From: Chloroflexota bacterium
GTDB taxonomy: Bacteria > Chloroflexota > JAJPGV01
DNA length: 64,000 bases
Assembly (NCBI GenBank): GCA_021325635.1
Contig: JAJPGV010000016.1
Location: 1 to 64,000, forward strand
Direction: 5' to 3'
Shown: positions 1-8,373 of the stretch, one piece after another
Layout: every line of letters starts with the position of its first letter
Position numbering within the stretch: position 1 is the stretch's first letter
The notes under the pieces: generated by a model
The model's input: only the letters and a program-made list of their open reading frames with translations
Database searches by the model: none
Told to the model about the DNA's origin: nothing
Translations under genes and position numbers: made by a program

Positions 1-2
1 AC

Positions 3-107
3 CACGTGACCCTGACGATGATCGCCTTCGCCTTCCTGGTGCTGGAGATGCGCCAAGGTCAAAAAAACTTCTGGACCGACTATGCGCCTGCCGGCGGTGC
101 GGCGTGA
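3..107 (+). CDS. C-terminal end of an insertion-sequence transposase (partial)
   Basis: An open frame enters from the left edge and stops at TGA 105-107, giving 34 residues. The sequence starts HVTLTMIAFAFLVLEM, which resembles the last helix of DDE transposases of the IS701/IS4 type, where an HH-x-ALVMLA-type segment near the C-terminus is common. Family assignment is from memory of that pattern only. The next frame, a methyltransferase without a proper N-terminus, begins inside the stop codon. This fits an IS that inserted into, or recombined with, that gene. No terminal inverted repeat can be defined because only one end is visible. Confidence 0.5.
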   Translation, partial: HVTLTMIAFAFLVLEMRQGQKNFWTDYAPAGGAA

Positions 108-652
108 ACTGCAGCGCATGCTCGCCCTGTGGACCGGCACCTGCATGTGGTGCGGCCAGCGGCGACTTCGACGTCATCTTCGAATTCGGAGGCGGATATG
201 GCGCCATGTGCTGCCTCGCCTACCGGCTCGGGTTCACCGGAAGCTACCTGATCCTCGACCTACCCGAATTCAGCGCCCTGCAGCGGTTCTATTTGAAGCG
301 GCTTGGGCTGCCGCTCAGCCAGAAGGCTGGAGCCGGCATTCGGCTGGTCTCGTCCGTCGACGGTGTAGTCGCCGAGTTGGAGGCGAGTGCAGGCCGAAGT
401 CTCTTCTTGGCCAGCTGGTCGATCAGCGAAGTGCCCGTTGACCAACGAGAGCCCGTTCTCGCGCTCGTAGAGCCGTTCGAGGCCTTTTTGATCGGCTACG
501 CCAACCGCTTTTGCGAGATAGATAACCAGGTGTATTTCCAGCGCTGGAGGGAGGGGCCCGGCCTAGCCTCCAAGCGCTGGTCGAACAACGCCCTGGCGCA
601 TCTCCCTGGCCAGCACTGTCTCATAGGGCTGGACCGCTCGGCGAAGCGGTGA
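104..652 (+). CDS. Putative sugar O-methyltransferase, N-terminally truncated at an IS junction
   Basis: The SAM-binding core is clear: FEFGGGYGAM at about residues 27-36, then a DLPEF motif, as in the putative sugar O-methyltransferase family found in surface-polysaccharide and natural-product clusters. The normal N-terminal region of roughly 100 residues is absent. The frame is open to the left edge, but the residues before the core (a Cys-rich run) look like read-through of unrelated DNA. The first usable start is GTG 104, overlapping the transposase stop. The gene is probably a remnant, possibly still expressed. It is followed 13 nt later by a phosphodiesterase-like gene and an FkbM methyltransferase, so the original locus was probably a glycan or secondary-metabolite cluster. 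Confidence 0.6.
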   Translation: MNCSACSPCGPAPACGAASGDFDVIFEFGGGYGAMCCLAYRLGFTGSYLILDLPEFSALQRFYLKRLGLPLSQKAGAGIRLVSSVDGVVAELEASAGRSLFLASWSISEVPVDQREPVLALVEPFEAFLIGYANRFCEIDNQVYFQRWREGPGLASKRWSNNALAHLPGQHCLIGLDRSAKR

Positions 653-665
653 AAGCAAAGTACAG

Positions 666-2060
666 ATGAGTCGCGTTCTCCTGCTGGGTCTCGATTGCCT
701 CGCACCGCAGCTTGTGTTCGACCGCTGGCCTGACCAGCTGCCCGCCCTGCGCTCGTTGATGACACAGGGAGGATACGGTCCGCTGCGCTCGTGCGTGCCG
801 CCCATCACCGTGCCGGCCTGGAGCTGCATGCTCTCGAGCAAGGATCCGGGCCAGCTGGGCATCTACGGCTTTCGCAATCGCAAGGACCACGGCTACGACG
901 GCATGGCCGTGGCCACTTCACGGCATGTCAAGCACGAACGCGTGTGGGATATCCTGGCGAGGGCCGGCAAGCACTCGATAGTGATCGGCGTGCCGGGCAC
1001 CTATCCGCCCCCTCGAGTTGAGCGCACGCTGTTCGTCGCCGACTTCCTCACGCCAGACAAGCAGGCCGAATATACCTGGCCGCCAGAGCTCCGCTCGATG
1101 GTCGACAGCGTCGCTCCCGAGTACCGCTTCGACGTCGAGGAATTCCGAACGGACGACAAGCGGAAGATCCTGGACCAGATCTTCTGCATGACGACGGACC
1201 GCTTCAGCGTGGCGCGTGCACTCGCCAAACAGCAGCCCTGGGACTTCCTCATGCTGCACGAGATCGGGCCGGACCGCATCCACCACGGATTCTGGGCCGC
1301 GATGGATCCGGAGCACGCCCGTTACCGGGCCGGCAACCCCTACGAGCACTGCATCCTCGACTACTACCGCCATCTCGACGCTGAGATCGACCTGCTTCTC
1401 CAGGACATGCCGGAAGACGTTCACGTGCTCGTAGCGTCAGATCACGGCGCCAAAGTCATGAAAGGCGGGGTGTGCATCAACGAATGGCTGCTGCGTGAAG
1501 GCTACCTGACGCTGAAGTCGCAACCGGAACATGGCATGCCGCTGAGCCAAGCCGGCGTCGATTGGGAGCGCACGCGAGCCTGGGGCGAGGGCGGCTACTA
1601 CGCCCGGGTGTTCTTCAATCTGGCCGGGCGAGAGCCGCTCGGCGCGCTGAAGCCCCAGGCCTATGACACCTTCGCCGAAGAGCTGCGCGGCAAGCTGTTA
1701 CAGCTGCCCGACCATCTCGGCCGGCCCATGGCCACGTGCGTGTACCGGCCCGACGAGATCTACCGGGAGCTTCAGGGCGTCGCGCCCGACCTGACAGTGT
1801 TGTTCGATGACCTGAGCTGGCGATCAGTGGGCACGGTCGGATCCGGCCAAGTCTACACCTTCGACAACGACACGGGTCCGGATGATGCCAATCATGCCAT
1901 GGACGGGCTGATCATCCTGCGGACGACCGACGGTGGAACCACCAAGTCACTCACTGGGGCGAGTCTGTATGACGTCGCGCCGACGGTCCTCGAGCTGCTT
2001 GGAATCAAGCCACCGGCCGACATGATCGGTAGGAGCCTGGTCGATGTCACCTGTTGTTGA
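666..2060 (+). CDS. Alkaline-phosphatase-superfamily phosphodiesterase/nucleotide pyrophosphatase-like protein
   Basis: This 464-residue protein has the AP-superfamily metal and nucleophile pattern. An early Asp lies in LLLGLDCL (D10). The nucleophile region VPAWSCML carries Ser (S53) where relatives often have Thr. GPDRIHHGFW near residue 203, VLVASDHGAKV near residue 257 and a late NHAMDG His complete the two-metal site. There is no signal peptide, so it is cytosolic. Members hydrolyse phosphodiesters or pyrophosphates, or transfer phospho-groups; the substrate cannot be told. The downstream FkbM methyltransferase overlaps it by 17 nt, so the two are translationally coupled. Together with the truncated methyltransferase upstream, they suggest modification of a glycan or a small molecule. 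Confidence 0.75.
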   Translation: MSRVLLLGLDCLAPQLVFDRWPDQLPALRSLMTQGGYGPLRSCVPPITVPAWSCMLSSKDPGQLGIYGFRNRKDHGYDGMAVATSRHVKHERVWDILARAGKHSIVIGVPGTYPPPRVERTLFVADFLTPDKQAEYTWPPELRSMVDSVAPEYRFDVEEFRTDDKRKILDQIFCMTTDRFSVARALAKQQPWDFLMLHEIGPDRIHHGFWAAMDPEHARYRAGNPYEHCILDYYRHLDAEIDLLLQDMPEDVHVLVASDHGAKVMKGGVCINEWLLREGYLTLKSQPEHGMPLSQAGVDWERTRAWGEGGYYARVFFNLAGREPLGALKPQAYDTFAEELRGKLLQLPDHLGRPMATCVYRPDEIYRELQGVAPDLTVLFDDLSWRSVGTVGSGQVYTFDNDTGPDDANHAMDGLIILRTTDGGTTKSLTGASLYDVAPTVLELLGIKPPADMIGRSLVDVTCC

Positions 2061-2964
2061 CAGCCTGCACGCACGGCCCTTCGATTTGCCCAACGGACTG
2101 CGCATTCAAGCCGTCAGCCCGCTAGAAACGAAGTGCCTGTACCACGAGATCTTCCGAGAGAATGTCTACGGCCAACACGGCGTGACCATTTCGGACGGCG
2201 ACTGTGTAATGGACGTTGGCGCCAACATCGGCCTGTTTGCCATCCGCGCACTCAGCCAGCGGCAGCGGCTGCAGTTGTTTGCCTTCGAGCCCATCCCCGC
2301 CGTGTTCGATGTGCTGCAGCAGAACGTGCGGGCGCATCAGGGCGACTCGCAAGTTACGCTCGCGAACTTCGGCCTCGCCGACTGTGAGAAAGAGGCCATC
2401 TTCGACTTCAATCCCTTCATGACGGTCTGGACAAGCAGCCGTCGGGACGACGTCATGGGAGCGGTGCAGCCAAACACTCCTGCCCTCACACTCTTTGCCG
2501 CCCTCGTATCGGATGTCGGTGGAGCAGGGGCAATCCCGCGCTGGGCTACTCGGCTACTGCTTGCCAGCCTGAAGATAGCGGTTCTGCGTCAGGCAGAGCT
2601 GGCGCTTGCTGCCGTCTGGTGGCTCGCAGTCCGCGCTCGCCGAAACAGAGCGCTGCAGAAGCATCGTTGCCAGTTGCGGACGATATCGAGCGTCATGCGC
2701 GAGCATGACATCCAGCACGTCGACCTCTTGAAAGTGGATGTCGAAGGCGCCGAGCTCGACGTGCTGCGCGGCGTCGATGATGCGGACTGGAAGAAGATTC
2801 GCCAGGTTGTTCTGGAAGTGCACGACGTGGACGGTCGGGTGGAAGTTGTCAACGGTTTGCTTGGCGGTCAGGGCTTTGACGTCGAGATCGATGCAAACCG
2901 ATCCGCAATGGCCCGCGTAGGTGGGATCCACATGGTATATGCCACCCGCCATCCAGACGGCTAA
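2044..2964 (+). CDS. FkbM-family SAM-dependent methyltransferase
   Basis: The 306-residue protein has the FkbM fold: SAM motif I MDVGANIGLFAIRAL (about 57-71), an acidic FAFEPIP motif II, and the family signature DLLKVDVEGAELDVLRG near residues 227-243. FkbM enzymes are O-methyltransferases for polyketides and sugars. Between the SAM half and the signature lies an insert of about 80 residues with a hydrophobic stretch (WATRLLLASLKIAVL, AELALAAVWWLAV), which could be a membrane-associating hairpin and is not usual for the family. The start overlaps the preceding phosphodiesterase-like gene by 17 nt. Substrate unknown. Confidence 0.8.
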   Translation: MSPVVDSLHARPFDLPNGLRIQAVSPLETKCLYHEIFRENVYGQHGVTISDGDCVMDVGANIGLFAIRALSQRQRLQLFAFEPIPAVFDVLQQNVRAHQGDSQVTLANFGLADCEKEAIFDFNPFMTVWTSSRRDDVMGAVQPNTPALTLFAALVSDVGGAGAIPRWATRLLLASLKIAVLRQAELALAAVWWLAVRARRNRALQKHRCQLRTISSVMREHDIQHVDLLKVDVEGAELDVLRGVDDADWKKIRQVVLEVHDVDGRVEVVNGLLGGQGFDVEIDANRSAMARVGGIHMVYATRHPDG

Positions 2965-3333
2965 AATCGCCGCGCACCGCAGCACTGGGGAGCAGGCTCT
3001 TCTTGGCTCAGGGCCTTTCTGAGCTCGGACACCGGGCCCTGGGCGGTTGCCGCAGGATTGCCACCCCGCCAGCGCCAATCGCAGCCCTGGTTGTCGCTGC
3101 TAAGAGGTCGTAATCTGGGCCACCGGCAAGCACGTGTGCAGAGTAGGGTCGGGTATCCCGCCCGTGGGGATCCTCCGCATGCGGGCGCGCGCTGCAGGCG
3201 GCGGTTGCCTGAGCTCTGGAATTGGGGCTCGTTTGCCGCGAACGGATTTGGCCGTACGCTTGGCCGGTATGCTGCGAGGGAGCTGCCCGCGTGGTCCGCG
3301 GGCCCGGCCAGCGCGCCCGCTCGGCTCCGGCCG
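2965..3333. other. Convergent intergenic region, no gene seen
   Basis: This 369-bp gap lies between the converging FkbM and histidine-kinase genes. Frames that cross it are GC-rich antisense extensions with no recognisable protein. It contains a 10-bp palindrome CCGCATGCGG at 3175-3184 and GC-rich short hairpins. None is followed by a T-run, so I do not call a terminator. Confidence 0.6.
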
Positions 3334-5016
3334 TCAGTCAATCGGCACCTCCACGCGCACGGTCGTCCCGCGGCCGACTTCGCTGTCGATGTCCAGCTGC
3401 GCGTCCAGGCGCTCCACTCGCCGCTGAATACCACGCAGGCCGAGATGCGTCGGCGGCCGATCCTCCAGGGCAAAGCCGCGGCCGTTGTCGGCCACGGTCA
3501 GCTGCACGCTGGAGCCTGACCACCTCAGCTCTACGTCGACTGAAGAGGCCGCCGCGTGCTTCAGCACGTTGCTCAGCAGCTCTTGCAGGATGCGCACGAT
3601 CTGGCCGTTGGGGCGCAGGGGCGATTCTCGCTTGACCCCCACAACCAAAAACCGTACGTCGCCTTCGAAGCGCCCGCGAAAGCGCTCGACGACCGGCTGG
3701 CACAACGCCGCGAGATCGAGCGATTCATAGGTCTGGGTCAGTCCAATAGCGAGCTCACGCGTCTCGCGAGACGCGGTCGCAATCATGGACGTCGTTTGAT
3801 CGAGGATGGTGCGGGCGGCGGGGTCCTCGCGGCTCATCCGCTGCTCCAGCCGTCCAAGCTGCAGGTGGATGTAGGACAGATCCTGCAGCACCGAATCGTG
3901 CAGGTCGATGCCCAGGTTCTCCCGCTCCTCTCTCACGCCGAATGAGTAGCCGTCCTGGTAGGCGCTCGCCAAGTGCAAGAGCGAGGCGGCTTCCGCTCGC
4001 ACCATGCGCAAACAGGTGAGGGCCTGCAGCGCCTGCGCTGTCCTAGCGCTGATTCGCTGCGGCCTGGCCAGGTCGTCCCCAATGGTCAATGGCCGGGCGG
4101 TGAAGGTCGGCTTACCCATTTCAGTGCCCACCGCCAAGCCCAACAGCCCGCTGACGTAGCCCGGGCTGTCGATGGGCTCGAAATAGAAGCTGCAGCCCTC
4201 CGCGGCCTCCACCTGCCGAGCCAACGCTCGCGCCGCGCTCCCGGCCAGACGAATGGCGCGTCCCTGGCGTCTCTCGGCGCCCAGCGCGTCGTCGACTTCA
4301 TCCCCGGCGGGTGCAGTGGCCAACTCTCCCTGGGCACCTATCCAGGCTGTAAGGTAGCGACCGCTTTCGCGGCTGAGAAACACCGACTGAGGTCCATCGG
4401 CGGCGGCCGTCGCCGCCCGGAGCAGGACGCCCAGCATCTTCTTGCCGGAACGGCGCATCGCGGCCAACGCCTCGCCCCCACCATTCAACTCATGTCGAAT
4501 GGCCACGCGCATCCCGTCGAAACCGAACACGTTGGCGGTTATCCTGCCCAGACCTGGCGCGATGGCGGGCAGAATGATCGCGAGGTTCCACCTGCCCGGC
4601 TCATGAAACAGTATCCAGGTCGAGTCCAGGGCGCCGTCGTGCAGCATCACCGAGCTGACCGCGTCGGCCACCCGCACCTCACCGACGCGTTCCGGCAGGT
4701 CGGCAGGCAGCAGCATGGGAGGCCCAATCAGTTGCGTCGCCGTCCGCCTGCCCTCGTAGTCCTGCCTGACCAGGCAGATCCGCTCGGCCCCTGTGAGCTG
4801 CTGCAGATTCGCGCCCAATACCGCGCAGAACTCGCTCCAGGAGCGTCGCTGCTGCAGGACGGCGAAGAGGCGCATCCAAGGTTCCCATTCCCAGGTGTTG
4901 ACAGGTTCTTGGCGAGCTGATGGGTTGCTGGAAAGAATGTTCGCCACCGGCTTCGAACTAGCGCGACATGCTCGACTACTCTCTGAAGCAGTTTCCCGTT
5001 CGGCTAGGCTTGCCAT
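3334..5016 (-). CDS. Soluble NarL/DegS-type sensor histidine kinase with GAF-like N-terminus
   Basis: This 560-residue kinase has no transmembrane segment. The dimerisation/phosphoacceptor (HisKA_3) motif is GIDLHDSVLQDL with phosphoacceptor His373. The ATPase domain shows the N-box ELLSNVLKHA (Asn483), DNGRGF at 510-515 and a C-terminal GLRGIQRRVERL segment. Residues 45-340 look like one or two GAF-like sensing domains, with no clear cofactor motif. A cytosolic signal is therefore likely. It is divergent from a single-domain receiver at 5300. HisKA_3 kinases normally partner with HTH-containing NarL regulators, so the receiver next door is an unusual partner. Start ATG 5016 precedes a low-complexity N-terminus; later starts are possible. 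Confidence 0.85.
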   Translation of the reverse strand: MASLAERETASESSRACRASSKPVANILSSNPSARQEPVNTWEWEPWMRLFAVLQQRRSWSEFCAVLGANLQQLTGAERICLVRQDYEGRRTATQLIGPPMLLPADLPERVGEVRVADAVSSVMLHDGALDSTWILFHEPGRWNLAIILPAIAPGLGRITANVFGFDGMRVAIRHELNGGGEALAAMRRSGKKMLGVLLRAATAAADGPQSVFLSRESGRYLTAWIGAQGELATAPAGDEVDDALGAERRQGRAIRLAGSAARALARQVEAAEGCSFYFEPIDSPGYVSGLLGLAVGTEMGKPTFTARPLTIGDDLARPQRISARTAQALQALTCLRMVRAEAASLLHLASAYQDGYSFGVREERENLGIDLHDSVLQDLSYIHLQLGRLEQRMSREDPAARTILDQTTSMIATASRETRELAIGLTQTYESLDLAALCQPVVERFRGRFEGDVRFLVVGVKRESPLRPNGQIVRILQELLSNVLKHAAASSVDVELRWSGSSVQLTVADNGRGFALEDRPPTHLGLRGIQRRVERLDAQLDIDSEVGRGTTVRVEVPID

Positions 5017-5201
5017 GCGCCCATGTGCGCCTCTTCGAATGCATCAGCTCCCCACGCTGCCGTGCAGGCACTCCTATTCCAAAAAGCGTTCGACGTAGCC
5101 TCCTCAGGGATCCTGCCTGCAGCCTACTACGGGTACGCACTCGCGGCTAGCGTAGGAATCACTACTCCGCTAGGCCACAATAGACGTTTGGTTGCTTAGA
5201 A

Positions 5202-5235
5202 CACCTAGGCCGCACCGCGGGTAAAGTCCTAGGTG
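5202..5235. promoter_or_regulatory. Inverted repeat CACCTAGG-N18-CCTAGGTG in a divergent promoter
   Basis: A perfect 8-bp inverted repeat (arms 5202-5209 and 5228-5235) lies in the 283-bp region between the divergent kinase and receiver genes. Each arm contains CCTAGG, a rare word in GC-rich DNA because it includes CTAG. A second pair of CCTAGG words lies upstream of the coiled-coil gene at 7115-7140. The arrangement suggests a dimeric regulator site; the regulator is unknown. Confidence 0.4.
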
Positions 5236-5299
5236 CGTTGGGCTACGCCAGGCTCGAATGTGAGAAAACGAGCGGGCTAACGTTAGTGTCAAAGCGAAG

Positions 5300-5689
5300 G
5301 TGGCTACGACAACTGCCCGCATAGCCTTGGTGGACGACGACCTCCGGCTGCTGGATTTGATCAGGGAGGTGCTGGTGGAGGACGGCTACGAGGTGATGAC
5401 ATCCGACCATCCCGGCGCCGCCTACGCCTTCGTCAAAGCCTGCCAGCCGCGGCTCCTCATCCTCGACTTGGTCGAGAACGGCAAGATGGTCGGCGCTGAG
5501 GCGCTGCGGCGCATCAAAGCCGATCCGACCATGCAAGGCGTACCCGTGATTGTGTCCTCCGCGCTTGGTTTGACCGGCGACCTGGCGTCTCTACCGGCCG
5601 TGCACGACCTGGCGAAGCCGTTCGACGTGAAGAGCTTGCTGCAGGCGGTGCGTAGCGCCATTCGCGAGCCGGCTAGACCGACCGGCTGA
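5300..5689 (+). CDS. Single-domain response regulator (receiver only)
   Basis: The 129-residue protein is one CheY-like receiver: acidic pair LVDDD near residues 10-14, phosphoacceptor Asp in LLILDLVENG (about 54), Ser in IVSSA (about 82) and Lys in LAKPF (about 100). There is no output domain, so it must act by protein contact or as a phosphate relay. Start is GTG 5300. The divergent neighbour is the soluble histidine kinase at 3334, its likely partner. Its 3' end overlaps the converging J-domain gene by 17 nt. The loop between the phospho-Asp and the next helix carries NGKMVGAEAL, atypical of DNA-binding regulators but common in stand-alone receivers. Confidence 0.85.
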   Translation: MATTTARIALVDDDLRLLDLIREVLVEDGYEVMTSDHPGAAYAFVKACQPRLLILDLVENGKMVGAEALRRIKADPTMQGVPVIVSSALGLTGDLASLPAVHDLAKPFDVKSLLQAVRSAIREPARPTG

Positions 5690-6341
5690 GGCGCTCGTGA
5701 GCAGCGTTAACCGCCGCCATTCGCTTCGCCGCTCGTGAGCGCATCTCCGCCGAATCTGCAAAGCGGTCGGGGTGCCACAGCTTGGCCAGGGTGCGATAGG
5801 CGCTGCTGATGGCCTCCGGCGAAGCCCCTTCGCGCAGGCCCAGGAGCTGGTAGTCACGGGCAGAAGGTCGCTCAGCGCCCCCCTCCCAAACCCGCGCCGG
5901 CGACACCCGCGCCCCCATTTCGCGCCCTGAGGATCCGCTTTCCGGGGAAAAGGCGAAGCGCTGCAGGAGCCCCCCGGTCAATCGCAGCCCTCCGCACAGC
6001 ACCACACCCCAGATCGTCAGCTCTGGCCCGTGGTCCGGCCATGCGCCGCTTACCTGGTGCGTCGCCACTATGGCCAGCCCACCGACCAAAAGCCAGCTGA
6101 ACCCGCTCAGGGCCGTGCGGGCCGCGCGCGCCCGCAGCATCCCGGCCGCTTCCCGGCGCGCATGCTCGATCACGTAGGCCGCCAGCTTGGGCGGCAGCCC
6201 CCGCTTCTCCAGGTCGGCGAAGAGCGATCGAGGCGGTTGCCCCTTGATCAGCCTTGCGCGGGCATCGTCGAGCAGCAGCCGGGCGGCTGCCTGGCCCTCC
6301 GCGACGTCAGCCGTCGACGTCAAGATCGATGCGCTGGACAA
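5673..6341 (-). CDS. Membrane-anchored protein with a C-terminal J domain
   Basis: The last 60 residues (about 163-222) form a J domain: DYQLLGL, helix II, then the HPD tripeptide at 190-192 and helix III ending AAHERLSR. J domains recruit and stimulate Hsp70 (DnaK). The N-terminal half (about 15-70) resembles RecX-like or helical packing, including LEKRGLPPKLAAYVIEHARREAA. It is followed by two hydrophobic segments at about 78-95 and 108-127, which would anchor it in the membrane with the J domain in the cytosol. A J domain at the C-terminus behind membrane helices is less common than the DnaJ layout. The start overlaps the upstream coiled-coil gene by 35 nt, so the two are co-transcribed. 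Confidence 0.75.
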   Translation of the reverse strand: MSSASILTSTADVAEGQAAARLLLDDARARLIKGQPPRSLFADLEKRGLPPKLAAYVIEHARREAAGMLRARAARTALSGFSWLLVGGLAIVATHQVSGAWPDHGPELTIWGVVLCGGLRLTGGLLQRFAFSPESGSSGREMGARVSPARVWEGGAERPSARDYQLLGLREGASPEAISSAYRTLAKLWHPDRFADSAEMRSRAAKRMAAVNAAHERLSRSV

Positions 6342-7077
6342 TCTCCTTGACCGATTCCACGCGGGTGAGCACGTCCCGCACCACGATGCGCTCGGTCGTC
6401 CAATCGACGTCAGGGCGTGCCAAGGGGATCGGCTCGGCCTGGCGCAGCAGGTTTTCGAGCTCCCCCAGCAGGCCGGCCTGCTCCTCGGAGCGGCGCTTGC
6501 CGCGCGTCATGACAAGCCAGGCAAGCCGCTCCGCCGCTCGGCAGTGTTCCACGATGGCCTCGACCTGCGTCCGATCCTCATCTCGCCATTGCCGCACGGT
6601 TTCACGCGCACGCTCGGCCCAGGCGGACACACGCGGCTGGAAGCGCCCCTCCAATGCCGCCTGGATGACCTTGCGGCGCTCCTCCAACTGCTCCAGCCTG
6701 GCGCACTCCGCCTCGCGTCCTTCCCAGGCAACGTCGAGCGCCAGCTTGTCTCGCCGCGCCAGGGCCTCGCGCTCTCCGGATTCCAGCCCTGCCAGATGGG
6801 CCAGACTGTCCGCGATCTCCTGCTCTGTCACCCGCAGCTCGGTCTTGAGGCTCTCCAGGCTCAGCGTTTCGGCGGCCGACTGCAGATCGACCGGCGCAGC
6901 GCGCTTCGATCGAAGAAGCCCGCGCAACAGTCCACGAAGGCCTTTGGGTCGCCGCTCATCAAGACCTGACCCCGCACGCTCTTCGACCGGAGCGACCTCG
7001 CGCGTGCCGGCGACGACCAGGTCGCCCGCGAGTGACGTCATTCGGGCCATCGTAACGGCGCCGGCCGCGGCTGACAA
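6307..7077 (-). CDS. Coiled-coil protein of unknown function
   Basis: I do not recognise a family. The 256-residue product is rich in Glu, Arg, Leu and Ala, with heptad-like spacing from about residue 68 to 130 (SLESLKTELRVTEQEIADSL and onward) and a second helical block to about 215. A basic patch RPKGLRGLLRGLLRSKR lies near residue 43. No membrane segment or signal is visible. Internal starts (Met10, Met13) are possible and would remove a weak N-terminus. It overlaps the membrane J-domain gene, which suggests that the pair forms a chaperone-linked complex; that is inference. Two CCTAGG words lie just upstream. Confidence 0.55.
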   Translation of the reverse strand: MSAAAGAVTMARMTSLAGDLVVAGTREVAPVEERAGSGLDERRPKGLRGLLRGLLRSKRAAPVDLQSAAETLSLESLKTELRVTEQEIADSLAHLAGLESGEREALARRDKLALDVAWEGREAECARLEQLEERRKVIQAALEGRFQPRVSAWAERARETVRQWRDEDRTQVEAIVEHCRAAERLAWLVMTRGKRRSEEQAGLLGELENLLRQAEPIPLARPDVDWTTERIVVRDVLTRVESVKEIVQRIDLDVDG

Positions 7078-7114
7078 TCGGGGGATCTACTCAAAAGCAA
7101 TCGTTCAGAGACTG

Positions 7115-7140
7115 CCTAGGACGGTGCCGATCCCCCTAGG
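7115..7140. promoter_or_regulatory. Paired CCTAGG sites upstream of the coiled-coil/J-domain operon
   Basis: CCTAGG occurs at 7115-7120 and again at 7135-7140, two helical turns apart, in the 87-bp gap before the coiled-coil gene (minus strand). The same word forms the inverted repeat at 5202-5235 between the kinase and receiver. Two pairs in neighbouring promoter regions suggest a shared operator. Confidence 0.35.
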
Positions 7141-7164
7141 ATCACGACACTATGACCGATCCGC

Positions 7165-8373
7165 TCAGGCGGCGTCCCGGACCGATGTGTATGCCGGCCC
7201 GGCGCGCGGACGAGCGACGGGCACACCCTTGCCCCATGGAGAATGGCCGCGGATAGCGTCCTGCGCGACGACGAGCCCCTGGATGGCCAGCCACAACATG
7301 GCGACGCCGGTCAGCTGCAGGACGGTGTTTTGCCAGATGCCCCGGCCGGCCTCACCAAATACAGCGTTAGCCAGACCGGTCAAGCCGGCCACGACCAGCA
7401 GGTGCAGGGCGTAGGCGCTGAGCGCATGCTGGCCGAGTGGGATGAGCAGCCAGCCCGCCCAAGCAGCGATCCGCCGCCAGGCCAACGTGAGCAGGCTGAA
7501 GAGGAATGCCAGCCCGAAGGCCAGCACCACCAAACGTCCCGGCGCGAGATCGGCCTTGGAAAACAGATACGCGGCCAGCACTTGTGGATCGGCGCTGGGC
7601 GCCACCCATTGCAGCACCTCGAGCTCCCGCCAAAAGAGCGCCACGGAGGCAGCCAGGCCCAGGCCGCCACATACCAGGTAGGCCCGCGGGGGGAAACGGC
7701 GCAGCTGCCGGGCAGCCCAATGGCGATGGGCGCCCAAAGCCAGTCCGGTGAAAAACAGGACCTGCCAGGCGGTGAGACTGAAGGTCCCCATGCCATTGAC
7801 GAACCATGGCCACTGCACGTATTGAGGCCACAGCTGCCAGGCCAGCCAGGCGCCCCACGACAGCCCCAGCAACAGGGCGGTGCGGCGCTCCACGATCAAC
7901 GCCAGCGCCAGCCCGCCGAAGCCGAACAGGAAGACGTACATGAGCAGGACGTCGGTGAGGTGGTAGGTGCTGTGCAGTGTCAGCACGCTCACCGCGTCGC
8001 TGACCTCGGACGTGCCAGCCAGGGGGTCGTCCCAGCCGAGGCCCAGCTTGGAGGCGATGAGCGGCAGCGCGAGGGTCAGCGCGACGGTCCAAACGTAGAG
8101 GACCAGCGCCCTGCGCAAGAACTTCATGAGGGCCGCTCCCAGGCCCATGCGTGCGGCCAGGCCGGTGTAGACCAACCCGGCTACGAAGCCGGATAACGAT
8201 ACGAAGACCTCAGCCGCGGATACGTAGAAACGATCGCCGCCCGTGAGCGCATAGAGCCAGGACCGGTCGCCGCCAATATGGTCGATGACCATGGCCACGA
8301 TGGCCGCGCCACGCAGGACGTCGAGACGCAAGTCACGCTTGCCGGCTTGATAAGACGGAAGAACGCGTGCCAT
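7165..8373 (-). CDS. OpgC-like integral membrane acyltransferase
   Basis: Starting at ATG 8373 gives 402 residues. The N-terminus KRDLRLDVLRGAAIVAMVID is the signature start of OpgC and related acyltransferase-3-like proteins, followed by about ten hydrophobic segments. OpgC transfers succinyl groups to periplasmic glucans in proteobacteria. In other phyla the acceptor is unknown and may be a cell-surface glycan. The frame is open for 55 more codons upstream, but that part is Arg-rich and unlike the family, so the internal Met is preferred. A TACAGT box ends 9 nt before this ATG, so the transcript may be leaderless. It stands alone, 87 bp upstream of the coiled-coil gene. Confidence 0.8.
   Translation of the reverse strand: MARVLPSYQAGKRDLRLDVLRGAAIVAMVIDHIGGDRSWLYALTGGDRFYVSAAEVFVSLSGFVAGLVYTGLAARMGLGAALMKFLRRALVLYVWTVALTLALPLIASKLGLGWDDPLAGTSEVSDAVSVLTLHSTYHLTDVLLMYVFLFGFGGLALALIVERRTALLLGLSWGAWLAWQLWPQYVQWPWFVNGMGTFSLTAWQVLFFTGLALGAHRHWAARQLRRFPPRAYLVCGGLGLAASVALFWRELEVLQWVAPSADPQVLAAYLFSKADLAPGRLVVLAFGLAFLFSLLTLAWRRIAAWAGWLLIPLGQHALSAYALHLLVVAGLTGLANAVFGEAGRGIWQNTVLQLTGVAMLWLAIQGLVVAQDAIRGHSPWGKGVPVARPRAGPAYTSVRDAA

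Noticed and set aside
5300-5689. Complete NarL-type response regulator
   Set aside because: The protein ends right after the receiver and no HTH domain follows; the downstream DNA encodes the converging J-domain gene.
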